Source of the DNA: Citrifermentans bremense R1
Lineage (GTDB): Bacteria > Desulfobacterota > Desulfuromonadia > Geobacterales > Geobacteraceae
Assembly: GCF_000426865.1 (NCBI RefSeq)
Contig: NZ_AUGE01000015.1
Coordinates: forward strand, 1 to 64,000
DNA: 64,000 bases
Direction: 5' to 3'
Part shown: in pieces, positions 6,202-16,785 of the stretch
Layout of the letters: every line of letters begins with the position of its first letter
Position numbering within the stretch: the stretch's first letter is position 1
Position numbers and translations under genes: made by a program
The notes under the pieces: generated by a model
Seen by the model: the letters and a program-made list of their open reading frames with translations, nothing else
Told to the model about the DNA's origin: nothing
The model's database searches: none

Positions 6202-7515
6202 TTAAATGCGGTTCATCTTCCTCGCCGCGGCCATGAGTTCCTCGCGGAAATCCGGATGGGCGATGTTGATCAGGTTGAGCGCCCTCTGCCGGGCAGTCTG
6301 TCCCCTCAGCTTTGCGACCCCGTACTCGGTGGCGACGTAGTCGACGTCGTTTTTGCCGGTGGTGATCGATGCCCCCGAGGTGAGGGTCGGGACGATCCTC
6401 GATACGGTCCCGTCCTTCGCGGTGGAAGGGAGGGTGATGAACCCCTTGCCGCCGTTAGAGATGTTCGAGCCGCGCACGAAATCCGCCTGACCGCCGGTCC
6501 CGCTGTACTGGAGGTGACCGAACGATTCCGAGCAGCACTGCCCCAGGAGGTCGACCTGGAGGGTCGCGTTGATGGAAACCACCTTGTCGTTTTTGCCGAT
6601 GTTGTGCGGGTAGTTGACGTAGTCCACCGGATGCATCTCGATCTGCGGGTTCTCGTGCATGAACTCGTAGAGGCGCCTGGTCCCGAGCGCGAAGGTGGCT
6701 ATGGTCTTGCCGCGGTGGGTTTTCTTTTTCGAGTTGTTGACCGCCCCCGACAGCATCAGGTCGACCATCCCGTCCGAGAGGAGTTCGGTGTGGATGCCGA
6801 GGTCCTTCTTGTTGAGGAGCGCCTTGCAGATGGAGTTGGGGATACCTCCCCACCCGAGCTGCAGGCAGGAGCCGTCTTCGATGAGTTCGGAAAGGTAGCC
6901 GCCGATAGCCTCCTCGACCGGGGAGATGGGTGGGATCGACAGCTCCTGGAGCGGCTCGTGGCACTCGATGATGTGGGAGACCTCCGAGATGTGGATGTGG
7001 CAGTTGCCGTGGGTCCTCGGCGCCTGCGGGTTGACCTGCAGCACGACCTTCTTCGCCTTTTTCACCGCCTCCATCGTGTAGGCTACCGAGAGGCTGCAGG
7101 TGAAGTAGCCATGCTCATCCATCGGCGAGACCACGGTGCCGGCGACGTCGATGGGCCAGTACTCCCTCAGCAGTTTCGGCACCTCGTGGAAGTAGTTGGG
7201 GACGAAGTCCGCCCACCCTTCCTGAACGGCCTGCCGCGAAACATGGCTGGTGAACCAGGCGTTCACTTTGATGTGGGGCGCGGAGTCCTCGGTGAAATAG
7301 TCCGGGCAAAGGTGATGCTGCTGGTTGACCACGACCCCTTCCAGTTCATGCTTCCTCTTCGCGAGCGCCCTCACGAAGAGGGTCGGCTCGCCGCAGCTGA
7401 TGGGAAAACAAAGATGATCCCCCGACTTAACGACCGCTGCCGCCTCTTCAGGGGTGCAAAGCTTCTGGCGGTACTCCGCCTCGTAGTTCTGCTTGGCCTT
7501 CTTCACACTGTTCAT
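6202..7515 (-). CDS. Acetyl-CoA hydrolase/CoA-transferase (4-hydroxybutyrate/butyryl-CoA:acetate type)
   Basis: A 437-residue cytoplasmic CoA-transferase of the acetyl-CoA hydrolase/transferase family. Visible marks are the N-terminal domain (SGDHLCFPISCGEPTLFVRA), the glycine-rich GTGGQADFVRGSNISNGGKG, and the C-terminal VATEYGVAKLRGQTARQRA, typical of 4-hydroxybutyrate and butyryl-CoA:acetate CoA-transferases. The enzyme moves CoA from acetyl-CoA (or succinyl-CoA) to a free carboxylic acid through a glutamyl-CoA intermediate. AAGGAG precedes the ATG by 8 nt. Between the thiolase and porin genes it would be the activation step of a beta-oxidation pathway. The exact acid is not determined. 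Confidence 0.88.
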   Translation of the reverse strand: MNSVKKAKQNYEAEYRQKLCTPEEAAAVVKSGDHLCFPISCGEPTLFVRALAKRKHELEGVVVNQQHHLCPDYFTEDSAPHIKVNAWFTSHVSRQAVQEGWADFVPNYFHEVPKLLREYWPIDVAGTVVSPMDEHGYFTCSLSVAYTMEAVKKAKKVVLQVNPQAPRTHGNCHIHISEVSHIIECHEPLQELSIPPISPVEEAIGGYLSELIEDGSCLQLGWGGIPNSICKALLNKKDLGIHTELLSDGMVDLMLSGAVNNSKKKTHRGKTIATFALGTRRLYEFMHENPQIEMHPVDYVNYPHNIGKNDKVVSINATLQVDLLGQCCSESFGHLQYSGTGGQADFVRGSNISNGGKGFITLPSTAKDGTVSRIVPTLTSGASITTGKNDVDYVATEYGVAKLRGQTARQRALNLINIAHPDFREELMAAARKMNRI

Positions 7516-7570
7516 ATCTGTCGCTCCTTATATTCACGTTGTATGGTCACGCCTGATCATCGCTTCCTCG

Positions 7571-8749
7571 CTAGACACGCTCGAAGAGCGCCGCCACCGC
7601 CTCGCCCCCTCCGATGCAGAGGGTGGCAACACCGTAGCGGGCACGACGCCTGGCAAGCTCCCTCACCACCGTGGCGGTGAGGCGGCCGCCGCTGGCACCC
7701 AGCGGATGCCCGATCGCCACCGCGCCGCCGTTGACGTTCACCTTTTCCGGATCCAATCCCAGACTTTTCATGACGATGAGCGGGACCGCGGCAAACGCCT
7801 CATTGATCTCGAAGAGGTCGATCTCGTCGACTTTCAGACCGGCCTTGTCCGCGACCTTTTCGATTGCCAGGACCGGGGCCTCGGCGAAATCGTCAGGGCG
7901 CAGACTGCTCGTGGCGCAGGCGACCAGGCGAGCCCTCGGTTTCAGGCCGAAAAGCTCCACCGCGGTGCGGCTGGCCAAAAGGGTCAGGGCCGCGCCGTCG
8001 CTGACGGTTGAGGCGTTCCCGGCGGTGATGGTCCCCCCCTTGGTGAAGGCGCCCGGAAGCTTCGTCAGTCCGGCGAGGTCCACCCTGAACGGCTCCTCGT
8101 CCTCGTCGACGGTAACCTCCCCTCCCTTTCCGGGCTTCAGCACCGGGACGATCTCTTCCCTGAAGAGCCCCTCGCGCACCGCTTTTTGCGCCCGTTCGTA
8201 GGAGCTCACCGCGTAGGCGTCCTGCTCCTTCCGGGTAAGGTCGAACTTGGCCGCGCTCGCTTCCGCGATCACCCCCATGTGCTTGCCGCTGTAGGGGTCG
8301 CGCAGGCCGTCGTGCACCATGAGGTCGATGATGCTGCCGTTGCCCATCCGGTAACCGTGGCGCGCCTTGGGAAGGACGTAGGGGGCGAGGGACATGTTCT
8401 CCATCCCCCCCGCGACCACCACGTCCGCGTCCCCCAAAAGGATCGACCCCATGCCGAGCATCAGCGATTTCAAGCCGCTGCCGCAGACCTTGTTGATGGT
8501 GAGCGCCCCTACGCTATCGGGAAGGCCTGCACAACGAAGCGCCTGCCTGGCGGGGGCCTGTCCCGTTGCGCCCGAGAGGACCTGCCCCAGGATGACCTCC
8601 TCTACCTGCCCTCCTGGAAGTGCGGTCCGCTGCAGGATTTTCCTCAGCACGGTCGCGGCCAGGTGCGGGGCCTCGACATCCGACAGACGCCCGCCGAAAG
8701 AGCCGAAGGGGGTGCGCAGGGACTCGATTATGAATACTTCTTTGTTCAT
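7571..8749 (-). CDS. Acetyl-CoA C-acetyltransferase (thiolase)
   Basis: A 392-residue thiolase, the usual family length. The acylated cysteine lies in NKVCGSGLKS (about residue 88). The second motif NGGAVAIGHPLGASGGR carries the catalytic His (about 350), and the final cysteine is in CIGGGEA (about 380). It cleaves 3-ketoacyl-CoA, or condenses two acetyl-CoA. TAGGAG lies 8 nt before the ATG. It follows two acyl-CoA dehydrogenase genes, consistent with the last step of beta-oxidation; no enoyl-CoA hydratase or 3-hydroxyacyl-CoA dehydrogenase is in the cluster, so those activities must come from elsewhere. Confidence 0.93.
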   Translation of the reverse strand: MNKEVFIIESLRTPFGSFGGRLSDVEAPHLAATVLRKILQRTALPGGQVEEVILGQVLSGATGQAPARQALRCAGLPDSVGALTINKVCGSGLKSLMLGMGSILLGDADVVVAGGMENMSLAPYVLPKARHGYRMGNGSIIDLMVHDGLRDPYSGKHMGVIAEASAAKFDLTRKEQDAYAVSSYERAQKAVREGLFREEIVPVLKPGKGGEVTVDEDEEPFRVDLAGLTKLPGAFTKGGTITAGNASTVSDGAALTLLASRTAVELFGLKPRARLVACATSSLRPDDFAEAPVLAIEKVADKAGLKVDEIDLFEINEAFAAVPLIVMKSLGLDPEKVNVNGGAVAIGHPLGASGGRLTATVVRELARRRARYGVATLCIGGGEAVAALFERV

Positions 8750-8829
8750 GTCTTTCTCCTAGCGGAAAGCCGCAATACCGGTTACCCCACCCGCCGACTG
8801 GCGGCTCACCCCTTTCGCGGGAGATGGCG

Positions 8830-9972
8830 TTATTGGAGGAGCAGCGCCCGGCCGGCGACCATTCGGGTTATCTGGTTGGTTCCGGTGTAGATCTGGGTGA
8901 GCTTGGCGTCGCGCATCATCCTCTCCACCCCGTTCTCCTTCATGTAGCCGGATCCCCCCAGCACCTGCACCGCGTCGGTGGTAACGCTCATCGCGCTGTC
9001 CGAGGCGAAGGTCTTGGCCATGGAGCCGTAGAGGACGGCGCTCTTGTCGTTGGCATCCAGGGCCCGCGCGGCCTGCCGGGTCAGAAGCCTCGCCGCCTCC
9101 ACCTTGGTCGCCATGTCGGCGATCATGAACTGCACCGGGGCGAGATGGGCGATCGGCTTGCCGAACTGCACCCGGTCGCGGCAGTGCGCCATCGCTATGT
9201 CGAGCGCACCCTGGGCGATGCCGACCGCCTGCGCCGCGCAGAAGACACGATTGGTGGAAAGGGTCTGCATGAGGTTCGCGAACCCCGTCCCCTCCGGACC
9301 GAGCAGGTTCTCCGCCGGGATCTCCATGTTCTCGAAGAAGAGCTCGGAGTTGATCGACCCGCGCATCCCCATCTTGTGCTCGTTACGCCCGTAGACAAGC
9401 CCCGGTGTCCCCTTCTCCACTACGAAGGCGCTGATCCCCTTGGAACCTTTGTCCGGAGCGGTGTAGGCGTAGACCACCATGACGTCGGCTACCGAGCCGT
9501 TGGTGATGAAGCACTTCTGGCCGTTGATGACGTAACGGTCCCCTTTCTTTTCCGCCCTGGTCTTCATGGCCAGAAGGTCGGACCCAGCGTTGGGCTCGGT
9601 CGCGGCGATAGCGGTCAAAAGCTTGGAGGTCCCTGCGAAACGCGGCAAAAAGCGCTGCTTCAGCTCCGGGCTGCCGCCATGGATGATCGGCAGCATCCCG
9701 TCGGTCTGTGCGATCAAAAGAAGCGCCGTGGAGGCGCAGGCCTTGGAGATCTCCTCAAGCACCAGCGCCAGGGTGGTGACCCCCAGTTCCGAACCGCCGT
9801 ACTCGGCGGGGAGCAGCGGATTCAGAAGCTCGAGCTGGGCGAAGAGGTCCCGTGCGTGTTCCGGGAAAAGGGAGTTTTCGTCAAGTTCCAAGGCCCGCGG
9901 CGCGATCTCCCGCTGCACCACGTCACGCACCATGTCCAGGGTCAGTTTCTGTTCTTCAGTCAGTTGTGTCAT
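8830..9972 (-). CDS. Acyl-CoA dehydrogenase
   Basis: A 380-residue FAD enzyme of the short/branched-chain acyl-CoA dehydrogenase family. The N-terminal helical domain, the beta-domain signature AATEPNAGSDLLAMKTRA with KCFITNGSVAD, and the C-terminal AVQVLGGSGYMKENGVERMM with TQIYTGTNQITRM are all present. The catalytic Glu of this subfamily would lie in the last region; its exact position is not certain from sequence alone. It oxidises an acyl-CoA to the 2-enoyl-CoA, passing electrons to electron-transferring flavoprotein. It is paralogous to the gene 41 nt upstream. Confidence 0.92.
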   Translation of the reverse strand: MTQLTEEQKLTLDMVRDVVQREIAPRALELDENSLFPEHARDLFAQLELLNPLLPAEYGGSELGVTTLALVLEEISKACASTALLLIAQTDGMLPIIHGGSPELKQRFLPRFAGTSKLLTAIAATEPNAGSDLLAMKTRAEKKGDRYVINGQKCFITNGSVADVMVVYAYTAPDKGSKGISAFVVEKGTPGLVYGRNEHKMGMRGSINSELFFENMEIPAENLLGPEGTGFANLMQTLSTNRVFCAAQAVGIAQGALDIAMAHCRDRVQFGKPIAHLAPVQFMIADMATKVEAARLLTRQAARALDANDKSAVLYGSMAKTFASDSAMSVTTDAVQVLGGSGYMKENGVERMMRDAKLTQIYTGTNQITRMVAGRALLLQ

Positions 9973-10013
9973 CGCTTTATCTCCTTACCTCGTCAGTCGT
10001 CGTTGCCAGCGGC

Positions 10014-11156
10014 CTAGACCGCATCCTTGAGGATTTCCCTGGCGATCACCAGGCGCTGGATCTGGTTGGCCCCCTCGAAGATCTGGGTCAGCTTCGCGTC
10101 GCGGAACATGCGCTCCACCGGGTAGTCCTGCATATAGCCGTAACCTCCGAAGACCTGGATGGCGTCCGTGGTGATCTGCATGGCTGCGTCCGAAGCGAAC
10201 AGCTTCCCCATGGAAGCGAGCTTGGTGTTCCTGAGCCCCTTGTCGTAAAGCGCCGAGGCCCGGTAGATAAGCCCGCGGGAGGCCTCTATCTTGGTGGCGC
10301 TGTCGGCGATGATCTGCTGGATCATCTGGTGCTCGCAAAGCTGCTGGCCGAAGGTCTTGCGCTCGCGGGAGTGCCTCACCATCTGGTCGAAGGCTCCCTG
10401 GGCGATGCCTAAGGCCTGCGCGCCGATGGCCGGACGGGACATGTCGAAATCCTTCATTGCCAGATGAAAGCCCTTGTTCTCTTCGCCGAGCAGGTTGCCG
10501 GCCGGAATCCGCACGTTGTCGAGGTACATCTCGGAGGTTTTCGAGCCGCGCTGGCCAAGCTTCTTCTCGACCTTGCCGACCGACAGCCCCGCGGTTCCGC
10601 GCTCGACCAGGAAGAAGCTCAGGCCGTTTCTGCCGTTCTCGGAGGTTCTCGCCAGCACCGTGTAGACGGAGGCGACCGGGCCATTGGTGGAGAAAACCTT
10701 GGTGCCGTTGATCACATACTCGTCCCCCTCCCTCACCGCAGTGGTGCGGATGGAGGCGACGTCTGAGCCGGCCCCGGGCTCGGAGACCAGGTAAGCGGCC
10801 AGTTCGCGGTTCTCCAGCATGCGCGGGAGCACCCGCTTGAGAAGCTCCGGGCTTCCGCCGTGCAGCAGCGGAAAGCTCCCTACGGCCTGGATGATCAGCA
10901 TGAGGGCCGAGGCCGCGCAGTGCTTGGCAATCTCCTCGACAGCCAGGCAAAGGAGCGTTCCCTGGTCCTGCTCGGCGCCGCCGTACTCCGGCGGGAAGAC
11001 CAGGGTCATCAACCCGAGCTCCCACAAAAGCGAAAGCACTTCCGGGGTGACTTCACCCGTGGCGTCAATGTTTGCGGCCACGGGGGCAATGCGCTCCCTC
11101 GCAGCCTGGCGGATGGTCTCGGTGGCGATACGGATTTCTTCACTGTCGGTAAACAT
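10014..11156 (-). CDS. Acyl-CoA dehydrogenase
   Basis: A 380-residue paralogue of the next gene with the same layout: [49 protein letters not shown] and the C-terminal [20 protein letters not shown] plus [12 protein letters not shown]. The start was set at ATG 11156 because AGGAGAGA lies 5 nt upstream and the protein then matches its paralogue in length; an upstream start would add 21 unsupported residues. It is the first gene of the minus-strand operon and faces the sigma-54 activator gene across 260 bp. Two dehydrogenases in tandem suggest two chain lengths or a heteromeric enzyme, which is not resolved here. Confidence 0.92.
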   Translation of the reverse strand: MFTDSEEIRIATETIRQAARERIAPVAANIDATGEVTPEVLSLLWELGLMTLVFPPEYGGAEQDQGTLLCLAVEEIAKHCAASALMLIIQAVGSFPLLHGGSPELLKRVLPRMLENRELAAYLVSEPGAGSDVASIRTTAVREGDEYVINGTKVFSTNGPVASVYTVLARTSENGRNGLSFFLVERGTAGLSVGKVEKKLGQRGSKTSEMYLDNVRIPAGNLLGEENKGFHLAMKDFDMSRPAIGAQALGIAQGAFDQMVRHSRERKTFGQQLCEHQMIQQIIADSATKIEASRGLIYRASALYDKGLRNTKLASMGKLFASDAAMQITTDAIQVFGGYGYMQDYPVERMFRDAKLTQIFEGANQIQRLVIAREILKDAV

Positions 11157-11416
11157 CGGCTCTCTCCTGGTAAATTGGCGTCTGACAACTTTATAACGTT
11201 TTTCTATTTCACCAAACATGCCAAGACAGTCTTCGCGGGATATGGGAAGCTAATTGTCTGAAGTTGCTTAGTTTTACAGTTTAAATTGAAAATATAACAA
11301 TTTGATGCTATTTGAATGTGTAGCCGAGCGGAAACATCCGAAGCGAGCAGACAACTCGATAGCCTGATCAAACCGCTAGATCCCAGCGGCGTACCCGGAA
11401 GGAGACATGTAGATCT

Positions 11417-13069
<1,653 letters not shown>

Positions 13070-13105
13070 TGTCGGCTGCCGAGCGTATCTCCGCGCCAAC
13101 ATAAA

Positions 13106-13140
13106 CAAAGGGCTGCAGCCTACTAGGCTGCAGCCCTTGT
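13106..13140. terminator. Bidirectional terminator between convergent genes
   Basis: CAAAGGGCTGCAGCC and GGCTGCAGCCCTTGT form a 13-15 bp stem with a 5-nt loop between the convergent activator gene and GrdB-like gene. The hairpin is strong, but T-runs are short on both sides. Confidence 0.75.
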
Positions 13141-13167
13141 TGCATCTTTTTCTCCTGCCGGCCCCGC

Positions 13168-13956
13168 TCAGTGGGCTTCCTTGCGCAGTTGCCGCTCCCG
13201 CAGGTCGTCCTTCCAGACATAGGGCAGCTCCACAATGGATCCGGCGGGAAGTGTCTGCGCAGCATAGCGAAGACACTCTTTAAGCACCGCCTCATGGGTT
13301 GCCGAATCGCCGACGCCCCCCAGGGTGAGGCCGAACGGGTGCTTCAGGTAAAGCGCCTTGGAGGGTTTAACAAGTTCCGTCATCTCCCGCACCAAGGTGA
13401 GCGATATGGTGGCAATCCCCATGACATCCAATACTCGCTGGATCAGTCCAACGGACTGAGCACAAACCGGTCACGACGGGACCAGGATGACCAGGTCCAC
13501 GCCGTCCTCCCTGAGGAGCCTGCCCACCTCTGGAGCACTGCGCCAGATGAGGCGCTCGGGACTGGGCACGAAGCCCATAAAGGAGTAATGACGGGGAGAT
13601 ACATCACCGATCATCCCTTGTGTTGCAAGCTTATTCAGTAGTTGGTACGGAAAAACCGTATCTAGGTCTTCCTTGGCGCGGCGGGTATCATAGCCTGGGT
13701 GGGCAAGGGCGATTGCACCCGGATCGATTCCTTTTGGGATCACCCGGAAAGAGTCGTCTCCCAAAGGGCTTTTCGTGTCGAACCGTTCCTGGTCTGCCGC
13801 CAGATATGCCCCCGAAGTGGTGACCAGTGCCACCCGGCACGCCTGAACCGCCTTTGCCAACGGCATCGGCTCAGTAGGCAGGTCGAACCGCGCCCAATCG
13901 AAATTCGGCAGCACCTTCGCCCTGATGAATTCCTTTTCCCTGTCGAGAAAGTTCAT
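13168..13956 (-). CDS. GrdB-family selenoprotein (in-frame UGA read as selenocysteine)
   Basis: Conventional translation stops at TGA 13471-13473 after DLVILVPS, but the same frame continues as PVCAQSVGLIQRVLDVMGIA to the stop at 13168. The joined 262-residue product (Sec at 162) resembles the glycine/sarcosine/betaine reductase selenoprotein B family, with the redox motif Sec-Pro-Val-Cys (UxxC). The family is known to use Sec, and the sequence on both sides of the TGA is coherent. A 7-bp hairpin begins 11 nt after the UGA, the place of a bacterial SECIS. At 262 residues it is much shorter than true GrdB (over 400), so it is a relative, not the glycine reductase subunit. It follows the AhpD-like gene by 28 nt. 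Confidence 0.85.
13443..13459 (-). promoter_or_regulatory. Candidate bacterial SECIS hairpin
   Basis: On the minus strand TCAGTCC-GTT-GGACTGA is a perfect 7-bp stem with a 3-nt loop, starting 11 nt downstream of the in-frame UGA. Bacterial SECIS elements lie immediately 3' of the Sec codon and bind SelB. The small loop lacks an obvious match to the E. coli fdhF loop, so the identification rests on position and stem only. Confidence 0.55.
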
Positions 13957-13984
13957 AAAACCTCCCTTTCATTTCCAGCAACCA

Positions 13985-14515
13985 TCAAAAATCGATTTCC
14001 ACCTGCAGACAATCGAGAAACTTATTAAAGGCGGTAAAGAGCTCCATTACGCCAAGGGATTCGATGATCTCGCCATCCGTGACCCCCGCACTGCGCAGCA
14101 CCTGGAATTCCGCGGCGGTTATTCTAAGGGGCGCTGTGTTGGCTTTCCGGGCGAAAGCGATCAGCGCCTTTTCCTTGGCAGTGAACGCCGCCCGTTCCAA
14201 ATCCTCTTCGATAAGGGCAATCTCCCCATCGGATACGCCGATCGCCTTCAATGCCCCGGTATGGGCAGCCACGCAATAAGCGCAGCCGTTATCCTTGGAA
14301 ACCAGCACCGCAATGGTTTGTTTCACCTTCGGGCTCAGAACCCCCTCCATGATTACCGCCTTGACTTTGCCCCAATTGGCTTTAAGTAGGGGAAGATGAT
14401 GGGCATAGGTCTTGAACAGGTTCGGTACCATGCCGAAGGCCCCCTCGATCTCTTTGAATATCGCGGCTGTTTCCCCTGAAACTGCCTGAACTGCCACACC
14501 GGTCACACGTGCCAT
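13985..14515 (-). CDS. AhpD-like carboxymuconolactone decarboxylase family protein
   Basis: A 176-residue protein with the AhpD-type redox motif NGCAYCVAAHTG (CxxC plus His) about 95-105 residues after the start, in an all-helical CMD fold. Family members reduce peroxiredoxins or act as peroxidases through this Cys pair. The start MARVTGVAVQ at 14515 is preferred because AAGGGGG lies 6 nt upstream; an earlier ATG at 14557 would add 14 residues with a poorer site. A TetR-type operator lies 60-80 bp upstream, and the selenoprotein gene follows after 28 nt. A joint thiol/selenol redox role is inferred. Confidence 0.85.
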   Translation of the reverse strand: MARVTGVAVQAVSGETAAIFKEIEGAFGMVPNLFKTYAHHLPLLKANWGKVKAVIMEGVLSPKVKQTIAVLVSKDNGCAYCVAAHTGALKAIGVSDGEIALIEEDLERAAFTAKEKALIAFARKANTAPLRITAAEFQVLRSAGVTDGEIIESLGVMELFTAFNKFLDCLQVEIDF

Positions 14516-14573
14516 TTGCTGCCCCCTTTTTCTCATGATCTGTCCCGGCGCCGACATCCTGCGGCACCATCAA

Positions 14574-14593
14574 TAAACCAACCATTTGGTTTA
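14574..14593. promoter_or_regulatory. TetR-type operator upstream of the AhpD/selenoprotein operon
   Basis: AACCA-TT-TGGTT (14580-14591) is a perfect inverted repeat, and TAAACCA/TGGTTTA (14574-14580, 14587-14593) extends it. The core ACCATTTGGT is identical to that of the palindrome in front of the TetR gene at 15216-15229. It lies between the TetR stop and the AhpD start. Confidence 0.7.
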
Positions 14594-14611
14594 TTTTTTA
14601 GGGAAAAAAAT

Positions 14612-15199
14612 TCAGCCTTTCAACAATGATCGCACCGCTGTTAGAGCGTTCCGTAGCGGTTTCGCATCTTTTTTCAGCCGGGAGAGCATGATGCCTCCTT
14701 CTATGGCAGCCACCATATGGCCGGCAAGAACTTCTGCAGGAATGTCGCTGCGTATTTCGCCACTATGCTGGGCAGCCGTGATGACTGTCCGCAGTTTGTG
14801 CGTCCACTCCTCGAACACTTTTTCGATGAACGGCGCGAAAGAACTCTCCGCATCCCCCATTTCCAAGGCGGTATTGCCGAAGATACAGCCGCCGACGAAT
14901 CCCGCCCCCCTGTGGGTCTTCATCACCCGGTCGAAAAAATTGTCCAACTGGGCCAAAGGTGTAGCGCCGGTCAGGGCTGCGTCGAGAAACAGCAGGAAAT
15001 CAGCACTCGACTTCTCTAAGATGGCGAGTCCCAACGCTTCTTTGCCCGGGAAATGAAAATAGAGACTTCCCTTCTTCAGACCGGTGGCGTCCAGCAAATC
15101 ATTGATGCTGGTGGCACCGAACCCTTGCCGATGAATAAGATCGGCAGCCGTTTCCAGAATTTTATCCCGTGTTGCCTCACCCTTAGGTGTCATTTTCAT
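14612..15199 (-). CDS. TetR-family transcriptional repressor
   Basis: A 195-residue regulator. The N-terminal helix-turn-helix (about 8-55) is typical: GEATRDKILETAADLIHRQG, then ATSINDLLDATGLKKGSLYF HFPGKEAL. The C-terminal ligand domain has the GGCIFGNTALEMGD region seen in the AcrR/YxaF-like group. The start ATG 15199 is followed by a second in-frame ATG at 15193. Matching palindromes in front of its own gene and of the AhpD/selenoprotein genes 580 bp away indicate that it represses itself and that operon. The ligand is unknown; an electrophile or oxidant would suit the neighbouring redox genes. Confidence 0.92.
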   Translation of the reverse strand: MKMTPKGEATRDKILETAADLIHRQGFGATSINDLLDATGLKKGSLYFHFPGKEALGLAILEKSSADFLLFLDAALTGATPLAQLDNFFDRVMKTHRGAGFVGGCIFGNTALEMGDAESSFAPFIEKVFEEWTHKLRTVITAAQHSGEIRSDIPAEVLAGHMVAAIEGGIMLSRLKKDAKPLRNALTAVRSLLKG

Positions 15200-15215
15200 G
15201 CTCCGCTATAAAAAC

Positions 15216-15229
15216 CGACCATTTGGTCG
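15216..15229. promoter_or_regulatory. TetR operator upstream of the tetR-like gene
   Basis: CGACCA-TT-TGGTCG is a perfect 6-bp inverted repeat around TT, 17 bp upstream of the TetR ATG. It shares the core ACCATTTGGT with the site at 14580-14591. Confidence 0.75.
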
Positions 15230-15318
15230 ACAATAAAAAAACGGAAGCCCTTTGTCAAGAATAAAGACAACCTGGGGAAATCGCTCCCTGTGAAGCCCCC
15301 AGGAGGGAGACGTGGACC

Positions 15319-16785
15319 TCAGAGAGTGCGCCGGAAGCCGCAGAGGAGTTTCGCGATCCGATCCTGTACCTCGCGTGCCTGCTTCCCTGAGGCGGCGTAA
15401 TTTTGGATGATGATGGAAAAGGCTAGCGGTTCGCCGTCGGCGCTGGTGGCGTACCCGGCTAGAGCGGAGACGCCTTTCATGTTTCCTGTTTTCCCCCGCA
15501 CGTTCCCTTCGGCGCAGCTCCCCTTCATGCGGTTCTTCAACGTGCCGTCTTTACCCGCTACAGGAAGGGATTCCTGAAAGATCCGGTACAGCCCTGGGTC
15601 GCGTTGAATGGCGCGCAACACCTGAATCATGGTGTCCGCGCTGGAAAGGTTGTAGCGTGAAAGGCCGGAACCATCTGCGACCACCACGTTATCAGTGGCT
15701 ATCCCCTGCCTCTCCAGGTAACGGCGCACCACGGCACTCCCCGCCTCCGCCGATCCCCGCTTTCCGCTTCCATGCAGACCCAGCAGTTTCAACAGGCTCT
15801 CGGCTGTCACGTTGTCGCTGGTCTTCAACGCGAATCGAACCATCTCCTCCAGGCTATGGGAGGAGCGGGCCACCTCGGTTGCTCCCGCCGGAGTGGTAGC
15901 CGTAGTCATATCCGTGGCCTTCACACCTTGCGCCCGGAGCGCATCCCGGAACAGGGTGAGCGCCATTAATTCCGGGCGCCAGACGCTCGCCTGTTTCACC
16001 TGGGGAGCGCTCCCCAAAGCTATCACTCCGGTCACCGTGACCACATTGTCCCGCTCGCCGGGGCGCCTTGAGGCCTGGATGCTGCTTTCATCCTTGGCAC
16101 TACCGGTCCTAGTCAGATTTTGAACGGTGTAGTAGGAGGTGCGAGGTTCCGCCGTGACAACGGCCGGGGCGCCCGCCTTGGCGCCGGGCTGCACTAGCAG
16201 TGAGACGGCATTGTGGTTGACCGACAATGGAGAGATCATCATCTCGTCGTCGTCCCACATCCACCCCATGCCACGGTAGAGGTCATCGAAACAAGAAAGA
16301 TCGGCGGCGAGAGTGTACTCCCTCCCCTTGTCCAGCTTGGAAGCCGCAGCCGCGGCCAGGGTCGCCAAGTCCGCCGCGGAGAGCAGACTGTCGCCGCATC
16401 CTTTCAGGTAGATCCTCCCCCCCGCTGCGTCAACCCCAACAGTGGTGGCGACCTCCCGGTCCGGTCCCAGGATGGACAAGGCAGCAACCGCGGTGAAGAC
16501 CTTTTGAGTGGAGGCGGGAACCAAGAGAAGCCGCGGGTTGAACTCGTAGATGGTGTCGCCGTGCTTCAGCGATACCACCTTGATCCCCGCGCTGGTGACG
16601 GGAAGGAACTCACGAGCGAGGATGGCGTCGATTTCCTTTTTAAGCCTGGCGGTGGAATTGCTGGCAACGCCGAGTTCGGTCCGTGCAGGGGGAGCAGCTT
16701 GTCCGGCAAAGGTCGCGGCAGGCGAACCCGTCGAGATAATCAGTAATGAAAGCACAGCCCCTATGGCCTTGCGAAGATACGACAT
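15319..16785 (-). CDS. dacB: D-alanyl-D-alanine carboxypeptidase/endopeptidase (PBP4)
   Basis: A 488-residue exported serine peptidase of the S13 family. A signal peptide (MSYLRKAIGAVLSLLIISTG, cleavage near TFAG-QA) precedes the three active-site motifs: S92-TQ-K95 in LVPASTQKVF, SDN in KTSDNVTAESLL, and KTG in RGKTGNMKGVSALAGY. The large insertion between the first two motifs is typical of PBP4. It trims or cleaves peptidoglycan cross-links in the periplasm. The start at 16785 is chosen over an upstream TTG because it begins the signal peptide. It appears monocistronic. Confidence 0.92.
   Translation of the reverse strand: MSYLRKAIGAVLSLLIISTGSPAATFAGQAAPPARTELGVASNSTARLKKEIDAILAREFLPVTSAGIKVVSLKHGDTIYEFNPRLLLVPASTQKVFTAVAALSILGPDREVATTVGVDAAGGRIYLKGCGDSLLSAADLATLAAAAASKLDKGREYTLAADLSCFDDLYRGMGWMWDDDEMMISPLSVNHNAVSLLVQPGAKAGAPAVVTAEPRTSYYTVQNLTRTGSAKDESSIQASRRPGERDNVVTVTGVIALGSAPQVKQASVWRPELMALTLFRDALRAQGVKATDMTTATTPAGATEVARSSHSLEEMVRFALKTSDNVTAESLLKLLGLHGSGKRGSAEAGSAVVRRYLERQGIATDNVVVADGSGLSRYNLSSADTMIQVLRAIQRDPGLYRIFQESLPVAGKDGTLKNRMKGSCAEGNVRGKTGNMKGVSALAGYATSADGEPLAFSIIIQNYAASGKQAREVQDRIAKLLCGFRRTL

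Noticed and set aside
6256-7680. 474-aa plus-strand ORF opposite the CoA-transferase
   Set aside because: It is an antisense shadow of a well-supported gene, rich in Arg/Val/Asp typical of reverse-frame reading in G+C-rich DNA.
11157-11416. Sigma-54 promoter for the acyl-CoA dehydrogenase operon
   Set aside because: The best minus-strand match is TTGGCATG but lacks a GC at the right distance (reads GTGAA), so it fails the -24/-12 rule.
13168-13431. Separate 87-aa gene downstream of the 161-aa gene
   Set aside because: It has no ribosome-binding site at its ATG, and its sequence continues the upstream protein through an in-frame UGA with family similarity on both sides.
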